Source of the DNA: M3007 sp965249785
GTDB lineage: Bacteria; Bacteroidota; Bacteroidia; Chitinophagales; Saprospiraceae
Length of the DNA: 64,000 bases
Reading direction: 5' to 3'
NCBI GenBank assembly: GCA_965249785.1
Contig: CBDFMU010000013.1
Coordinates: 44,982 to 108,981, forward strand
In this document: piece after piece, positions 43,597 through 51,486 of the stretch
Layout: each line of letters starts with the position of its first letter
Position numbering within the stretch: the stretch's first letter is position 1
The notes under the pieces: model-generated
The model's input: only the letters and a program-made list of their open reading frames with translations
Databases searched by the model: none
Told to the model about the DNA's origin: nothing
Position numbers and translations under genes: made by a program

Positions 43597-45540
43597 ATGG
43601 CAACCTTAACCGCGCCCGATACGAAACTTTTTGCCAAAACGCCAGTCGGCTCAATGGAGCAAAAATGGGAAGACTACAAAGGCCACGTGCCGCTGGTCGC
43701 GCCCAACAATAAACGCCGCATCGACGTGATTGTCGTCGGAACGGGCCTCGCCGGGGCGTCGGCAGCGGCGTCGCTGGGCGAACTGGGCTACAATGTGAAG
43801 GCGTTTACCTTCCACGATAGTCCGCGTCGGGCGCACTCCATCGCCGCGCAAGGAGGCATTAATGCGGCCAAAAACTATCGCAACGACGGCGACTCGGTGT
43901 ACCGTCTTTTTTACGATACTATTAAAGGAGGTGATTACCGTGCCCGCGAAAGCAACGTTCATCGTTTGGCCGAAGTCTCCAACCATATTATTGACCAATG
44001 CGTAGCGCAAGGCGTGCCCTTCGCCCGTGAATATGGCGGTTTGCTGGACAACCGCTCGTTTGGTGGTACGCAGGTGAGTCGTACTTTTTATGCTCGTGGC
44101 CAGACCGGACAACAACTGCTTATCGGTGCGTATCAGGCATTGAGTCGCCAAGTTGAACTCGGCACCGTGAAGATGTATACCCGTCACGAAATGCTCGATG
44201 TGGTGACCGTAAATGGCAAATGTCGGGGCATTATCGTGCGCAATCTCATCACCGGCGAACTGGAACGCCACGCGGGCCACGCGGTGGTGCTATGCACCGG
44301 CGGCTACGGCAATGTGTTCTATCTGAGCACCAATGCCATGCTTTGCAACACGACCGCTACCTGGCGGGCGCACCGTCGGGGCGCATTTTTTGCCAATCCC
44401 TGCTACACGCAAATTCACCCGACCTGCATTCCAGTATCGGGCGACTACCAATCAAAACTGACGTTGATGTCCGAATCGCTGCGCAACGACGGACGCGTGT
44501 GGGTGCCAAAAAGTGCCGCCGATAGACTGAAAGACCCGCGCCAAATCCCCGAAGCGGATCGCGACTATTATCTCGAACGTCGTTATCCAGCCTACGGCAA
44601 CCTCGTGCCGCGCGACATTGCCAGCCGGGCCGCCAAAGTTGCCTGCGACGAAGGTTTGGGAGTGGGTAAATCTGGACTGGCCGTTTATCTCGATTTTGCC
44701 GACGCCATCAAGCGCAAAGGCCGTCCTGCCGTGGAAGCCGCTTATGGCAACTTGTTCGAGATGTATGAAAAAATCACCGGCGAAAATCCCTACGAACTGC
44801 CCATGCGCATTTATCCCGCCGTGCACTACACCATGGGCGGCTTGTGGGTAGATTATGAACTAATGACCACCGTACCAGGGCTTTACGCCTGTGGTGAGGC
44901 GAATTTTAGCGATCACGGTGCCAACCGCCTCGGTGCTTCGGCTCTGATGCAGGGCTTGGCCGACGGATATTTTGTATTGCCTTATACGATTGGTTCTTAC
45001 CTCTCCGAGGAAATCCGCACGGGGCCTATTTCTACGGCCACGCCGGAATTTGAGGCCGTGGAGCAGGACGTGCGGGCGCGTGTTACTCGCCTCATGGGCA
45101 TTGGGGGTAAACAAAGCGTGGAGAGTTTTCACCGTCGTTTGGGCCATATTATGTGGGATAAATGCGGTATGGCGCGCAACGCTGCTGGTTTGCAACAGGC
45201 CATCACCGAGATTCGGGCCTTGCGGGCTGAATTTTGGAGCGACGTGTTTGTACCGGGCACTCCCGTAGAATATAATCCAGAACTGGAAAAAGCCTGGCGC
45301 GTCGCCGATTTCATGGAGCTCGGCGAACTCCTGTGCCAGGATGCACTACATCGCAATGAGAGTTGCGGCGGTCACTTCCGCGAGGAATACCAGACGCCCG
45401 AAGGCGAAGCCCTGCGTGATGATGAAAACTTTATGTACGTAGCCGCCTGGGAATGGCAAGGCGAGAATGTGCCGCAGGAATTGAATAAGGAACCTTTGAT
45501 TTATGAAGAAGTGAAAGTGAGTCAGCGCAGTTATAAGTAA
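43597..45540 (+). CDS. sdhA: Succinate dehydrogenase/fumarate reductase flavoprotein subunit
   Basis: A 647-residue catalytic subunit oxidising succinate to fumarate in the TCA cycle and respiration. The FAD-binding Rossmann motif is VIVVGTGLAGASAAASLGELGY; His in RRAHSIAAQGGINAAKNY is the covalent FAD attachment site. Substrate-site residues appear in IHPTCIPVSGDY, RDIASRAAK and PAVHYTMGGLWVDYEL; GLYACGEANFSDHGANRLGASALMQGLADG is the C-terminal FAD contact. The length and the DTIKGGDYRARES variant identify the non-classical (Bacteroidota/epsilon-type) enzyme that pairs with the single cytochrome b subunit encoded upstream. It forms a membrane-bound complex with SdhB and SdhC on the cytoplasmic side. 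Confidence 0.95.
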   Translation: MATLTAPDTKLFAKTPVGSMEQKWEDYKGHVPLVAPNNKRRIDVIVVGTGLAGASAAASLGELGYNVKAFTFHDSPRRAHSIAAQGGINAAKNYRNDGDSVYRLFYDTIKGGDYRARESNVHRLAEVSNHIIDQCVAQGVPFAREYGGLLDNRSFGGTQVSRTFYARGQTGQQLLIGAYQALSRQVELGTVKMYTRHEMLDVVTVNGKCRGIIVRNLITGELERHAGHAVVLCTGGYGNVFYLSTNAMLCNTTATWRAHRRGAFFANPCYTQIHPTCIPVSGDYQSKLTLMSESLRNDGRVWVPKSAADRLKDPRQIPEADRDYYLERRYPAYGNLVPRDIASRAAKVACDEGLGVGKSGLAVYLDFADAIKRKGRPAVEAAYGNLFEMYEKITGENPYELPMRIYPAVHYTMGGLWVDYELMTTVPGLYACGEANFSDHGANRLGASALMQGLADGYFVLPYTIGSYLSEEIRTGPISTATPEFEAVEQDVRARVTRLMGIGGKQSVESFHRRLGHIMWDKCGMARNAAGLQQAITEIRALRAEFWSDVFVPGTPVEYNPELEKAWRVADFMELGELLCQDALHRNESCGGHFREEYQTPEGEALRDDENFMYVAAWEWQGENVPQELNKEPLIYEEVKVSQRSYK

Positions 45541-45592
45541 GGATAGTCTTCAAAAATATTACATTAAATCATTAATCCTTAAATCCAAACAA

Positions 45593-46099
45593 ATGCAACT
45601 CAGACATTTTTTATTTCCGTTCTTTTTGTTGTCTCTTCTAGCATTAGTCGGATGTCAAAAAGAGAGTACTACAATAAAAAGTCCCCCATGGACTGGTCCC
45701 CTGATTACTCCCGCAAAAGGATTGCCCGGTGTTAGAATTGGTGATGCAGTACAGAAGGCAATTGATAGTTACGGTAATCCATCTGTCGGGTTTGGTTCCG
45801 CCAATGGAAATTATACCTATTATATTAATTTTTTTAACAAAGGCTTGGAAGTGCATAGTGAGAATACCACCCAGGCCAGCTTTCATGAGCAATTGAAAAT
45901 TAAGGTCATTATGTTATCCTCTCCTTTTAAAGGACAAACCGATAAAGTGATCGGAATTGGCAGTAAAAAGAGTGAAGTAATAGATGCGTATGGACAGCCG
46001 GACTCTTGGAGTGCATTGTTGGGCGATGAGTATAATATCGGAATCGCTTTCAGATACGATGATAGCGGTGAAGTAGTCAAAGAAATTGGAATAAGATAA
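45593..46099 (+). CDS. Lipoprotein of unknown function with internal duplication
   Basis: A 168-residue lipoprotein. The signal ends in ALVGC with Cys21 as lipidation site. Two similar blocks follow: LPGVRIGDAVQKAIDSYGNPS and VIGIGSKKSEVIDAYGQPDSW, a repeat of the pattern G-x-x-I-G-x-x-x-x-x-x-I-x-x-Y-G-x-P also seen in BamE/SmpA-type folds. No catalytic residues are evident. It is the first of five genes between sdhA and sdhB, 52 bp after sdhA, and is visibly more AT-rich than the sdh genes. Function unknown. Confidence 0.65.
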   Translation: MQLRHFLFPFFLLSLLALVGCQKESTTIKSPPWTGPLITPAKGLPGVRIGDAVQKAIDSYGNPSVGFGSANGNYTYYINFFNKGLEVHSENTTQASFHEQLKIKVIMLSSPFKGQTDKVIGIGSKKSEVIDAYGQPDSWSALLGDEYNIGIAFRYDDSGEVVKEIGIR

Positions 46100-46119
46100 T
46101 AACGTAAATTTCATAGACC

Positions 46120-46773
46120 ATGCGCTATCTATTTTATTTATCCCTAACTATTTTGACTGCTACTAATGTGGCAGCACAGTCTACTACCTACTGTGACTAC
46201 ACATTGCATTATGGCGATACAACAATTTGTCAGGATTTTACGGAGAAAAAGCATCGCTTATACAAAGAGGAATTTTATGTAAAAGACGAACGAATATTTA
46301 CCCGCTGGTGGCGTTACCGAAAAAATGGTGATTATCAGTGGCAGCAGAAAAAAAAGAAAGGAGCATTTGCAAAAGCGGAAGGTCCAGCGACGGTCTATTA
46401 TGCCAATGGAAAAGTCAAAATGACTGCCTATTTTAGCCACGGCAAACAGGTGGGTGATTGTTTAAATTACTATCCCTCTGGTGCGCTGAAATTACGCTGT
46501 TATCATGGGGCGAATGGGAAACTAAACGGTATTCGTACATTCTATTATGAAAATGGTCAAGTGAAAGCGAAATTTCGGTGGGAAAACGGGCGGCTGCGCG
46601 AAATACTGGAATACAAAGACGAGCAAGGGCAAGACATAGCAGTAGCTTCTTTCCAGCATGGCACGGGCGATTGGATATGGTCCGAAAAAGGGGAGCCAAC
46701 CTATCGCTATTTCTATAAGGATGGTCGTTACAAGAAAAAGCGGAAAATAGAACCCGGTAATAACTCCCAATGA
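46120..46773 (+). CDS. Secreted MORN-repeat / YwqK-like protein
   Basis: A 217-residue protein with a signal peptide (LFYLSLTILTATNVAAQ). The mature part has repeats of the MORN_2/YwqK type: GPATVYYANGKVKMTAYFSHGKQVGDCLNYYPSGALKLRCYHGANGKLNGIRTFYYENGQVKAKFRWENGRLREI, each about 23 residues with a Y-Y/x-N/S-G-x-x-K/R core. Databases label such proteins as antitoxins of the YwqK type, but nothing here supports toxin-antitoxin function. It starts 20 bp after the preceding lipoprotein gene. AT-rich like its neighbours. Confidence 0.7.
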   Translation: MRYLFYLSLTILTATNVAAQSTTYCDYTLHYGDTTICQDFTEKKHRLYKEEFYVKDERIFTRWWRYRKNGDYQWQQKKKKGAFAKAEGPATVYYANGKVKMTAYFSHGKQVGDCLNYYPSGALKLRCYHGANGKLNGIRTFYYENGQVKAKFRWENGRLREILEYKDEQGQDIAVASFQHGTGDWIWSEKGEPTYRYFYKDGRYKKKRKIEPGNNSQ

Positions 46774-46818
46774 ACGTTTGCGAGTAATTGAATCTATTAG
46801 TTTATTAAAATATTTCTA

Positions 46819-47311
46819 ATGGAAACAGAAATTATTGTCAATAAGATTTACGCCTTTTTAAACCAGGCTGGCATCCCTTTCCAGGAAACGGCTATTGAGA
46901 TAAATACGTTTTTACCAGGCATTCGCATAGAAGCGGGTAAACTGGAAATTGATCGGAATAAATTGAAATATCCGGGTGATATTCTGCACGAAGCCGGGAC
47001 ATTGGGCGTTGAGTGAACCAACTCGCCAGGCAGTATTGAGTCAGTTTCATCTGGATCAGGCGGGAGCAGAGCAAAGTGAAGAAATCGGGGTGCTGTTGTG
47101 GACATTTCTGGCTGCCAAATATTTGGACATTTCGCCTGCAATCGTTTTCCATGAACATGGCTACAAAGGGCAGTCGCAGTGGTTATTGGATAATTTTAAT
47201 AGTGGTACCTACATCGGGCTGCCTTTACTGAAATGGATGGGTATCGTGCAAGAAACGCCGGATGGGATGCTTCCAAAAGTGGTGAATTGGCTGAGACAAA
47301 ACCAATCATAG
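46819..47311 (+). pseudogene. HEAGH putative metallopeptidase-like protein, broken by frameshift
   Basis: Two frames make one cytoplasmic protein of about 163 residues. The first (46819-47016) ends ...KYPGDILHEAG; the second (from about 46998 to 47311) continues HWALSEPTRQAVL and runs to KVVNWLRQNQS. Removing one base in GGGA (46996-46999) restores LHEAGHWALS, so the indel falls exactly inside a HExxH-type zinc motif. A later Glu pair (EEIGVLLWTF) and HEHGYKGQSQWLL may complete the metal site, but the family is unknown to me. Whether the active site is really broken or is a sequencing artefact cannot be told from the sequence. Confidence 0.65.
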
Positions 47312-47345
47312 TGGATTATGAATCAGTTCTGTTATTAGTGTTTCT

Positions 47346-47963
47346 ATGAAAAAGACCATTGGATTTCTTTTTTTATTAATCCTGACCACGGCGCAAGCAC
47401 AGGATATTTTTGAGTTAATAAATCCTTCTTTCGAGATAAATGATCCCGGAGCAGGATTGCCGCCCAGTGGCTGGATAGATTTAGGATTAAAAACTGATAC
47501 TCCGCCAGATCGGCAGCCGGGTCGGTTTGAAGTAATTTTGCCCGCGCAGGATGGTGAGTTGTACGTGGGAATGGTGGTACGTGAAAACAATACCTGGGAA
47601 GGCCTGGGACAAAAATTGAGTGGTTTTTTACAGAAAGGTTCTGCCTACACATTTAGTATATACCTGACTCGTTCGCAGAAATATATGTCGGCTACTAAAA
47701 CTAGTTCTATGCCGATCAATTTTAATGCGCCGACTATTTTGAAGATTTGGGGTTATAATACAGTGACGCAACAAGACGAACTACTGGCCGAAAGTTCCGC
47801 AGTGAGTCACTCGGAATGGACAAAGTACAGTTTTACTTTAAAGCCCACCGTGGCTGATTTTGACGAACTGGATTTGATGGCTTATTATGCGCCGGGATTT
47901 GAGAAAAAGAATGGGAATTTGTTGATGGATAATTGTTCGGATATAGTGAGAATAAATAAATGA
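47346..47963 (+). CDS. Secreted carbohydrate-binding-like (jelly-roll) protein, paralogue 1
   Basis: A 205-residue exported protein with a signal peptide (KTIGFLFLLILTTAQAQ). The mature domain, INPSFEINDPGAGLPPSGWIDLGLKTDTPP ... GELYVGMVVRENNTWEGLGQKL ... YTFSIYLTRSQKYM ... PTILKIWG ... NGNLLMDN, matches the galactose-binding-like module often placed at the N-terminus of larger Bacteroidota OmpA or Por-tail proteins; here it is a free-standing domain. It shares the layout and key segments with the next gene, so the two arose by tandem duplication. Function unknown; binding of a glycan or wall polymer is an inference from the fold. Confidence 0.7.
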   Translation: MKKTIGFLFLLILTTAQAQDIFELINPSFEINDPGAGLPPSGWIDLGLKTDTPPDRQPGRFEVILPAQDGELYVGMVVRENNTWEGLGQKLSGFLQKGSAYTFSIYLTRSQKYMSATKTSSMPINFNAPTILKIWGYNTVTQQDELLAESSAVSHSEWTKYSFTLKPTVADFDELDLMAYYAPGFEKKNGNLLMDNCSDIVRINK

Positions 47964-47990
47964 AACCTCTATTAAATTAGAAAATAACTT

Positions 47991-48602
47991 ATGAAAATCA
48001 AGTTTTGTCTATTACTATTAATACTGGCCGGAAAAAGTTTTGGTCAGCCCATTTTGTTACACAATGCTTCTTTTGAAGAGGATAAACATCGAAGTGCTGG
48101 TACTACGCCTATTGGTTGGCAAAACTGTGGCCCCGCTAGTGAAACGCCGCCCGATATTCAACCGGGCGAATTTGGTGTAGACTTATCTGCTGCTGATGGA
48201 CGCAATTATGTTAGCCTCGTGGTTCGCGACAATGAAACCACCGAGATAATTGGACAGAAGTTGACCCAACCGATGAAAAAGGATAGTATTTATCTAATTA
48301 GGTTGTTTGTTGCCCGGTCATTGAGCATGGTATCCCCTACTAAAAGCAGTCGGGAGTCAGTTAATTATGCAACGCCAGCCATATTAAAGATTTGGGGTGG
48401 GAGTCGTGATTGTGATAAAGCACAACTTTTAGCCCAGACAGTACCAATCGTTAATACAGAATGGGAGAAAATAGAATTGATGTTGCAGCCGGGAACGGAG
48501 ATAACGCATATTTTTTTAGAAGCATGCCACAAGACCCCAACTCTGTTTGCTTATAATGGCAACGTACTGATTGATAATATCTCCTTGACCCAAATACCCT
48601 GA
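47991..48602 (+). CDS. Secreted carbohydrate-binding-like (jelly-roll) protein, paralogue 2
   Basis: A 203-residue paralogue of the preceding gene, separated by 27 bp. After a signal peptide (KFCLLLLILAGKSFGQ) come NASFEEDKHRSAGTTPIGWQ, ETPPDIQPGEFGVDLSAADG, NYVSLVVRDNETTEIIGQKL, YLIRLFVARSLSM, PAILKIWGGSRDCDKAQLLAQ and GNVLIDNISLTQIP. Conserved Cys in QNCGP and RDCDK are absent from paralogue 1. It ends 21 bp before sdhB, so transcription from sdhCA could run through it into sdhB. Confidence 0.7.
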   Translation: MKIKFCLLLLILAGKSFGQPILLHNASFEEDKHRSAGTTPIGWQNCGPASETPPDIQPGEFGVDLSAADGRNYVSLVVRDNETTEIIGQKLTQPMKKDSIYLIRLFVARSLSMVSPTKSSRESVNYATPAILKIWGGSRDCDKAQLLAQTVPIVNTEWEKIELMLQPGTEITHIFLEACHKTPTLFAYNGNVLIDNISLTQIP

Positions 48603-48623
48603 CTTTAAAAATTCGCTTTCGCA

Positions 48624-49376
48624 ATGAGACTCACACTAAAAATATGGCGCCAAGGCGGCCGGTACAAAGGGGAATTCGTCACTTACCAGTTGCCGGATGT
48701 CAATCCCGATATGTCCTTTCTGGAAATGCTCGACGTGCTGAATGAGCAACTCATTCACCAGCGTGAGGAACCTGTATCGTTTGAGCACGACTGCCGCGAG
48801 GGTATTTGCGGAAGCTGTTCGCTGACGATTGATGGCCGCGCACATGGCCCGATGAAGGGCACCACCACCTGTCAGGTCCACATGCGGCACTATAAAGATG
48901 GCGACACGATTGTGATCGAACCGTTTCGGGCGCAGGCTTTTCCGGTCATCAAAGACCTGGTGGTCAATCGCGCCGCTTTCGACCGCATAATTCAGTCCGG
49001 TGGCTACGTGAGCGTCAATACTGGCCAGGCGCAGGATGCCAACGCCATTCCTATCGAGAAAGATACGGCCCTGCGTTCGTTCGATGCGGCGGCTTGCATC
49101 GGCTGCGGAGCCTGCGTGGCGGCTTGTCCCAATTCTTCGGCGATGCTGTTTACGTCGGCCAAAATATCCCACCTCGCGCTCTTGCCACAAGGTCAGGTAG
49201 AGCATCAAAAACGGGTGCTGGCGATGGTGCATCAGATGGACGAAGAGGGTTTTGGTCGCTGCTCCAACGTGACGGCCTGCGAAGCCGAATGCCCGAAAGA
49301 GATTTCGATAGAAAATATCGCTCGTATGAACCGTGAGTATATCGGCGCGGTATTCGGCTCGGAGCGCGCCGTATAG
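48624..49376 (+). CDS. sdhB: Succinate dehydrogenase/fumarate reductase iron-sulfur subunit
   Basis: A 250-residue electron-transfer subunit with three clusters: 2Fe-2S (DCREGICGSCSLTIDG plus the later Cys in TTTCQ), 4Fe-4S (CIGCGACVAACPN), and 3Fe-4S/second motif (CSNVTACEAECPKEI). RLTLKIWRQGG and ENIARMNREYIG are typical of the non-classical type. It links SdhA's flavin to the haems of SdhC. In related genomes sdhC-sdhA-sdhB are contiguous; here sdhB is about 3.1 kb from sdhA behind five unrelated genes, so it depends on long-range read-through or on its own promoter, none of which was recognised just upstream. Confidence 0.94.
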   Translation: MRLTLKIWRQGGRYKGEFVTYQLPDVNPDMSFLEMLDVLNEQLIHQREEPVSFEHDCREGICGSCSLTIDGRAHGPMKGTTTCQVHMRHYKDGDTIVIEPFRAQAFPVIKDLVVNRAAFDRIIQSGGYVSVNTGQAQDANAIPIEKDTALRSFDAAACIGCGACVAACPNSSAMLFTSAKISHLALLPQGQVEHQKRVLAMVHQMDEEGFGRCSNVTACEAECPKEISIENIARMNREYIGAVFGSERAV

Positions 49377-49490
49377 CCAATCCTCTAGCGGGTTAGCAGG
49401 CGCATTGCCTGCTGACCTATGCTCTCCGGATGCTCAGGGAATGATGATAGGAGGTGAAATTTTTCGTCAGCTTATGTAAATTATTGAACT

Positions 49491-49621
49491 TATTAATCAC
49501 GGGTTTGGCTAAGTAAGTATGTGAATGTTAAACACTTAGACCTGACAGGTTTCAAAAACCTGTCAGGTCTGGTCACTAATCACCTGAAAATCAGCACTCA
49601 TTTTTAACCCATGATTCGCAT
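49491..49621 (+). mobile_element. MITE-like element, copy A (left of cargo gene)
   Basis: About 131 bp. The right end TGATTCGCAT (49612-49621) is the perfect complement of ATGCGAATCA, the outer end of copy B; the left end is degenerate (ATTAATCACGGG). The middle holds the palindrome AGACCTGACAGGTTT-CAAA-AACCTGTCAGGTCT. Read against the reverse complement of copy B it is nearly identical over its length. It ends 12 bp before the cargo start codon. Confidence 0.75.
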
Positions 49622-49633
49622 TAATAATATAAT

Positions 49634-50260
49634 ATGCAAGAGACAAGTAACTTACTTAACCTAGAAGGAGAAGTATTTCAAGTAGATGCCAAAGACTACA
49701 AAACCATGATGATTGCTCTGGATGGGATGAGGCTTACCAGCAAAAGGGTAACTACCGTGGCTGAATTCTTACAAACCTTTGAAAAAGGCGGACTACTAAC
49801 TAATAATATAAAGGTAACTCCTGAAAAATTAAAAGGCCTGACCGTGGAAAAAGGCGAGCTGAAAATGACTTTAAACTACCGTAAGATGCTTGAGTTTGGT
49901 GCACCTGACGAACTAGGATTTAGTAATGCAGACGTACTAAATAATATATTGATTTATATCGAGAAAAAATGGTTTTTCCATCGTACAGAAAAGCCAATGA
50001 CTCCTTTTAAGGCTATCGTGCCTTATATGCTCGCTCTCCTCGCCGCTCTGTATATTACAGGTTTTACAATCTATATTAATTCTGTTGGCGGTACTTACCG
50101 GACTGCCATTTTCATGGTATTATTGGTAAAATTGAGCGAAAAAATAGGCTTTATTCCGACTATACTATTAGGGCTTTTAAGTAGCGTTCTAATCATAAGG
50201 GCACTGTGGAAAGCATTCAAGAATCCGCCGGTGGAAGTGCGGCTGGAATCCATAAGTTAG
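49634..50260 (+). CDS. Unknown membrane protein flanked by inverted MITE-like copies
   Basis: A 208-residue protein. The first about 130 residues are soluble (DAKDYKTMMIALDGMRLTSKRVTTVAEFLQTFEKGGLL, KVTPEKLKGLTVEKGELKMTLNYRKMLEF); two or three transmembrane segments follow (PYMLALLAALYITGFTIYI, AIFMVLLVKL, IPTILLGLLSSVLIIRALW). I do not recognise the family. It is AT-rich, and both its flanks are MITE-like copies in inverted orientation: copy A ends 12 bp before its ATG and copy B starts 2 bp after its stop. The gene therefore behaves as the passenger of a compact mobile-looking unit. No nuclease, toxin or immunity motif is visible. Confidence 0.6.
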   Translation: MQETSNLLNLEGEVFQVDAKDYKTMMIALDGMRLTSKRVTTVAEFLQTFEKGGLLTNNIKVTPEKLKGLTVEKGELKMTLNYRKMLEFGAPDELGFSNADVLNNILIYIEKKWFFHRTEKPMTPFKAIVPYMLALLAALYITGFTIYINSVGGTYRTAIFMVLLVKLSEKIGFIPTILLGLLSSVLIIRALWKAFKNPPVEVRLESIS

Positions 50261-50262
50261 TT

Positions 50263-50395
50263 ATGCGAATCATAGGTTAAAAATGGGTGCTGATTTTCAG
50301 GTGGTTAGCGACCAAACCTGGCAGGTTTCAAAAACCTGCCAGGTCTAAGTACTTGACATTCAACATACTTACTCAGCCAAAACCCTGATTCGCAT
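50263..50395 (-). mobile_element. MITE-like element, copy B (right of cargo gene)
   Basis: About 133 bp with perfect 10-bp terminal inverted repeats: ATGCGAATCA (50263-50272) and TGATTCGCAT (50386-50395). It is inverted relative to copy A. It contains the palindrome AACCTGGCAGGTTT-CAAA-AACCTGCCAGGT. A third, solo copy is at 59485-59589. Confidence 0.8.
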
Positions 50396-50406
50396 TCTTT
50401 GCCTTT

Positions 50407-51321
50407 TTATTTCAATTCTGCCAACTCCGCCAACATCCCCTCCTTCATCGCATACACCGAAGTATAAATCTCGCGAATATCTGCCCGCCGCAGCACGTAC
50501 TGAATGAGTACCATTGCTACGACCACCATTTCTATCCGTTCATCCGGCAGTTTGGGCATCGCCCGGCGTTCATCTAAGGTGCTCTCTACCAATTGATTGT
50601 ACAAAGGCCAAAAAACAGACAACTCAATATAACCATACAATTCGGCTTTTGTAACCGGGTCCAGCACAAATAGATCAATTACGTCAAAAGTTCCGGAAGC
50701 CCCCACCAGCGTCGGGGCCGGATATTGGGCCAACGCTGCCCATAAATCATGGAGTGCTGTGCCGAGAAAGGTTTCGAGCTGCTCAATTTCCAGAGTAGTG
50801 ATCGGGTCGTGGTGGTGAAATGCGCGGTAAAGCACCGCCACGCCCAAGGGGAAACTTTGTTGCCACATCACCTGCGTCCGGTCAGCAATAATGAACTCCA
50901 CGCTGCCGCCACCAATATCCATGATCAGCACCCGATTTTCGGGAAAAGGCACCGCCTGGCGCACGCCCTGATAGATCAGGGCCGCTTCGCGGTCGCCGGG
51001 AATGCTTTCCGGGCGAATGCCAGTCAATGCTAAGGCTTCTTCCAGAAAATCAGGCGCATTGGAAGCTGTGCGCAGGGCCGCTGTACCAAAGGCATAGATG
51101 GCATTGGGCGTTACCGCATAAGCATCCAGTTGGATTTTGAATGCCACCAGGGCTGCCAATCCACGCGCAAACGGCGCATCGCCAATGCGTTCGATGCCCT
51201 CTTCGGCGAGCTTTACATAGCGTTTGTCTTTCACCAATATCTGCCAACGACCCGCCACACCGCGTTCGGCAATGAGCAAATGAAAAGTATTGGTGCCCAG
51301 ATCAAGCACGGCAAAACGCAT
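50407..51321 (-). CDS. Ppx/GppA family exopolyphosphatase
   Basis: A 304-residue ASKHA-fold phosphatase from the ATG at 51321, preferred because FAVLDLGTNTFHLLIAE (phosphate-1 loop) follows immediately; 27 upstream codons are unconserved. Other motifs: YAFGTAALRTASNAPDFLEE, GDREAALIYQGVRQAV and VLIMDIGGGSVEFII (phosphate-2). Members hydrolyse polyphosphate or the pppGpp 5'-phosphate. At 304 residues it is the short form without the HD-type C-terminal domain, as usual in Bacteroidota. Upstream lies the dispersed repeat at 51363-51427. Confidence 0.9.
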   Translation of the reverse strand: MRFAVLDLGTNTFHLLIAERGVAGRWQILVKDKRYVKLAEEGIERIGDAPFARGLAALVAFKIQLDAYAVTPNAIYAFGTAALRTASNAPDFLEEALALTGIRPESIPGDREAALIYQGVRQAVPFPENRVLIMDIGGGSVEFIIADRTQVMWQQSFPLGVAVLYRAFHHHDPITTLEIEQLETFLGTALHDLWAALAQYPAPTLVGASGTFDVIDLFVLDPVTKAELYGYIELSVFWPLYNQLVESTLDERRAMPKLPDERIEMVVVAMVLIQYVLRRADIREIYTSVYAMKEGMLAELAELK

Positions 51322-51362
51322 AAGGAAAGAGTTTATAATGTCTATAATGGGTTGATAAGTAC

Positions 51363-51427
51363 TTGGACAATAGAAATTGGACCTTAGATCATTGACTTTC
51401 AAGGTCTAATGTCAAATAATTTTGTCT
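51363..51427 (+). repeat. Dispersed ~65-77 bp repeat, copy 2
   Basis: TTGGACAATAGAAATTGG, a short gap, and TTTCAAGGTC/AATGTCAAATAATTTTGT match the minus strand of 8571-8648 closely. This copy lies between ppx and rnhA and points away from ppx, so a shared promoter role is unlikely. Confidence 0.5.
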
Positions 51428-51486
51428 ATCCTCTTAACAAGGGGTTTGCATATTTCCCAGTATTCCCAACACCGCCTTTTTAAGGG

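Noticed and set aside
43926..43938. Perfect Shine-Dalgarno-like AAAGGAGGTGATTA inside sdhA
   Set aside because: It encodes the conserved KGGDYRARES segment of the flavoprotein, is not followed by a sensible start, and Bacteroidota rarely rely on this signal.
46120..46773. Toxin-antitoxin module suggested by the YwqK-like label
   Set aside because: The protein is secreted by its signal peptide and no toxin-like partner is adjacent; the label is only a database habit for MORN_2 repeats.
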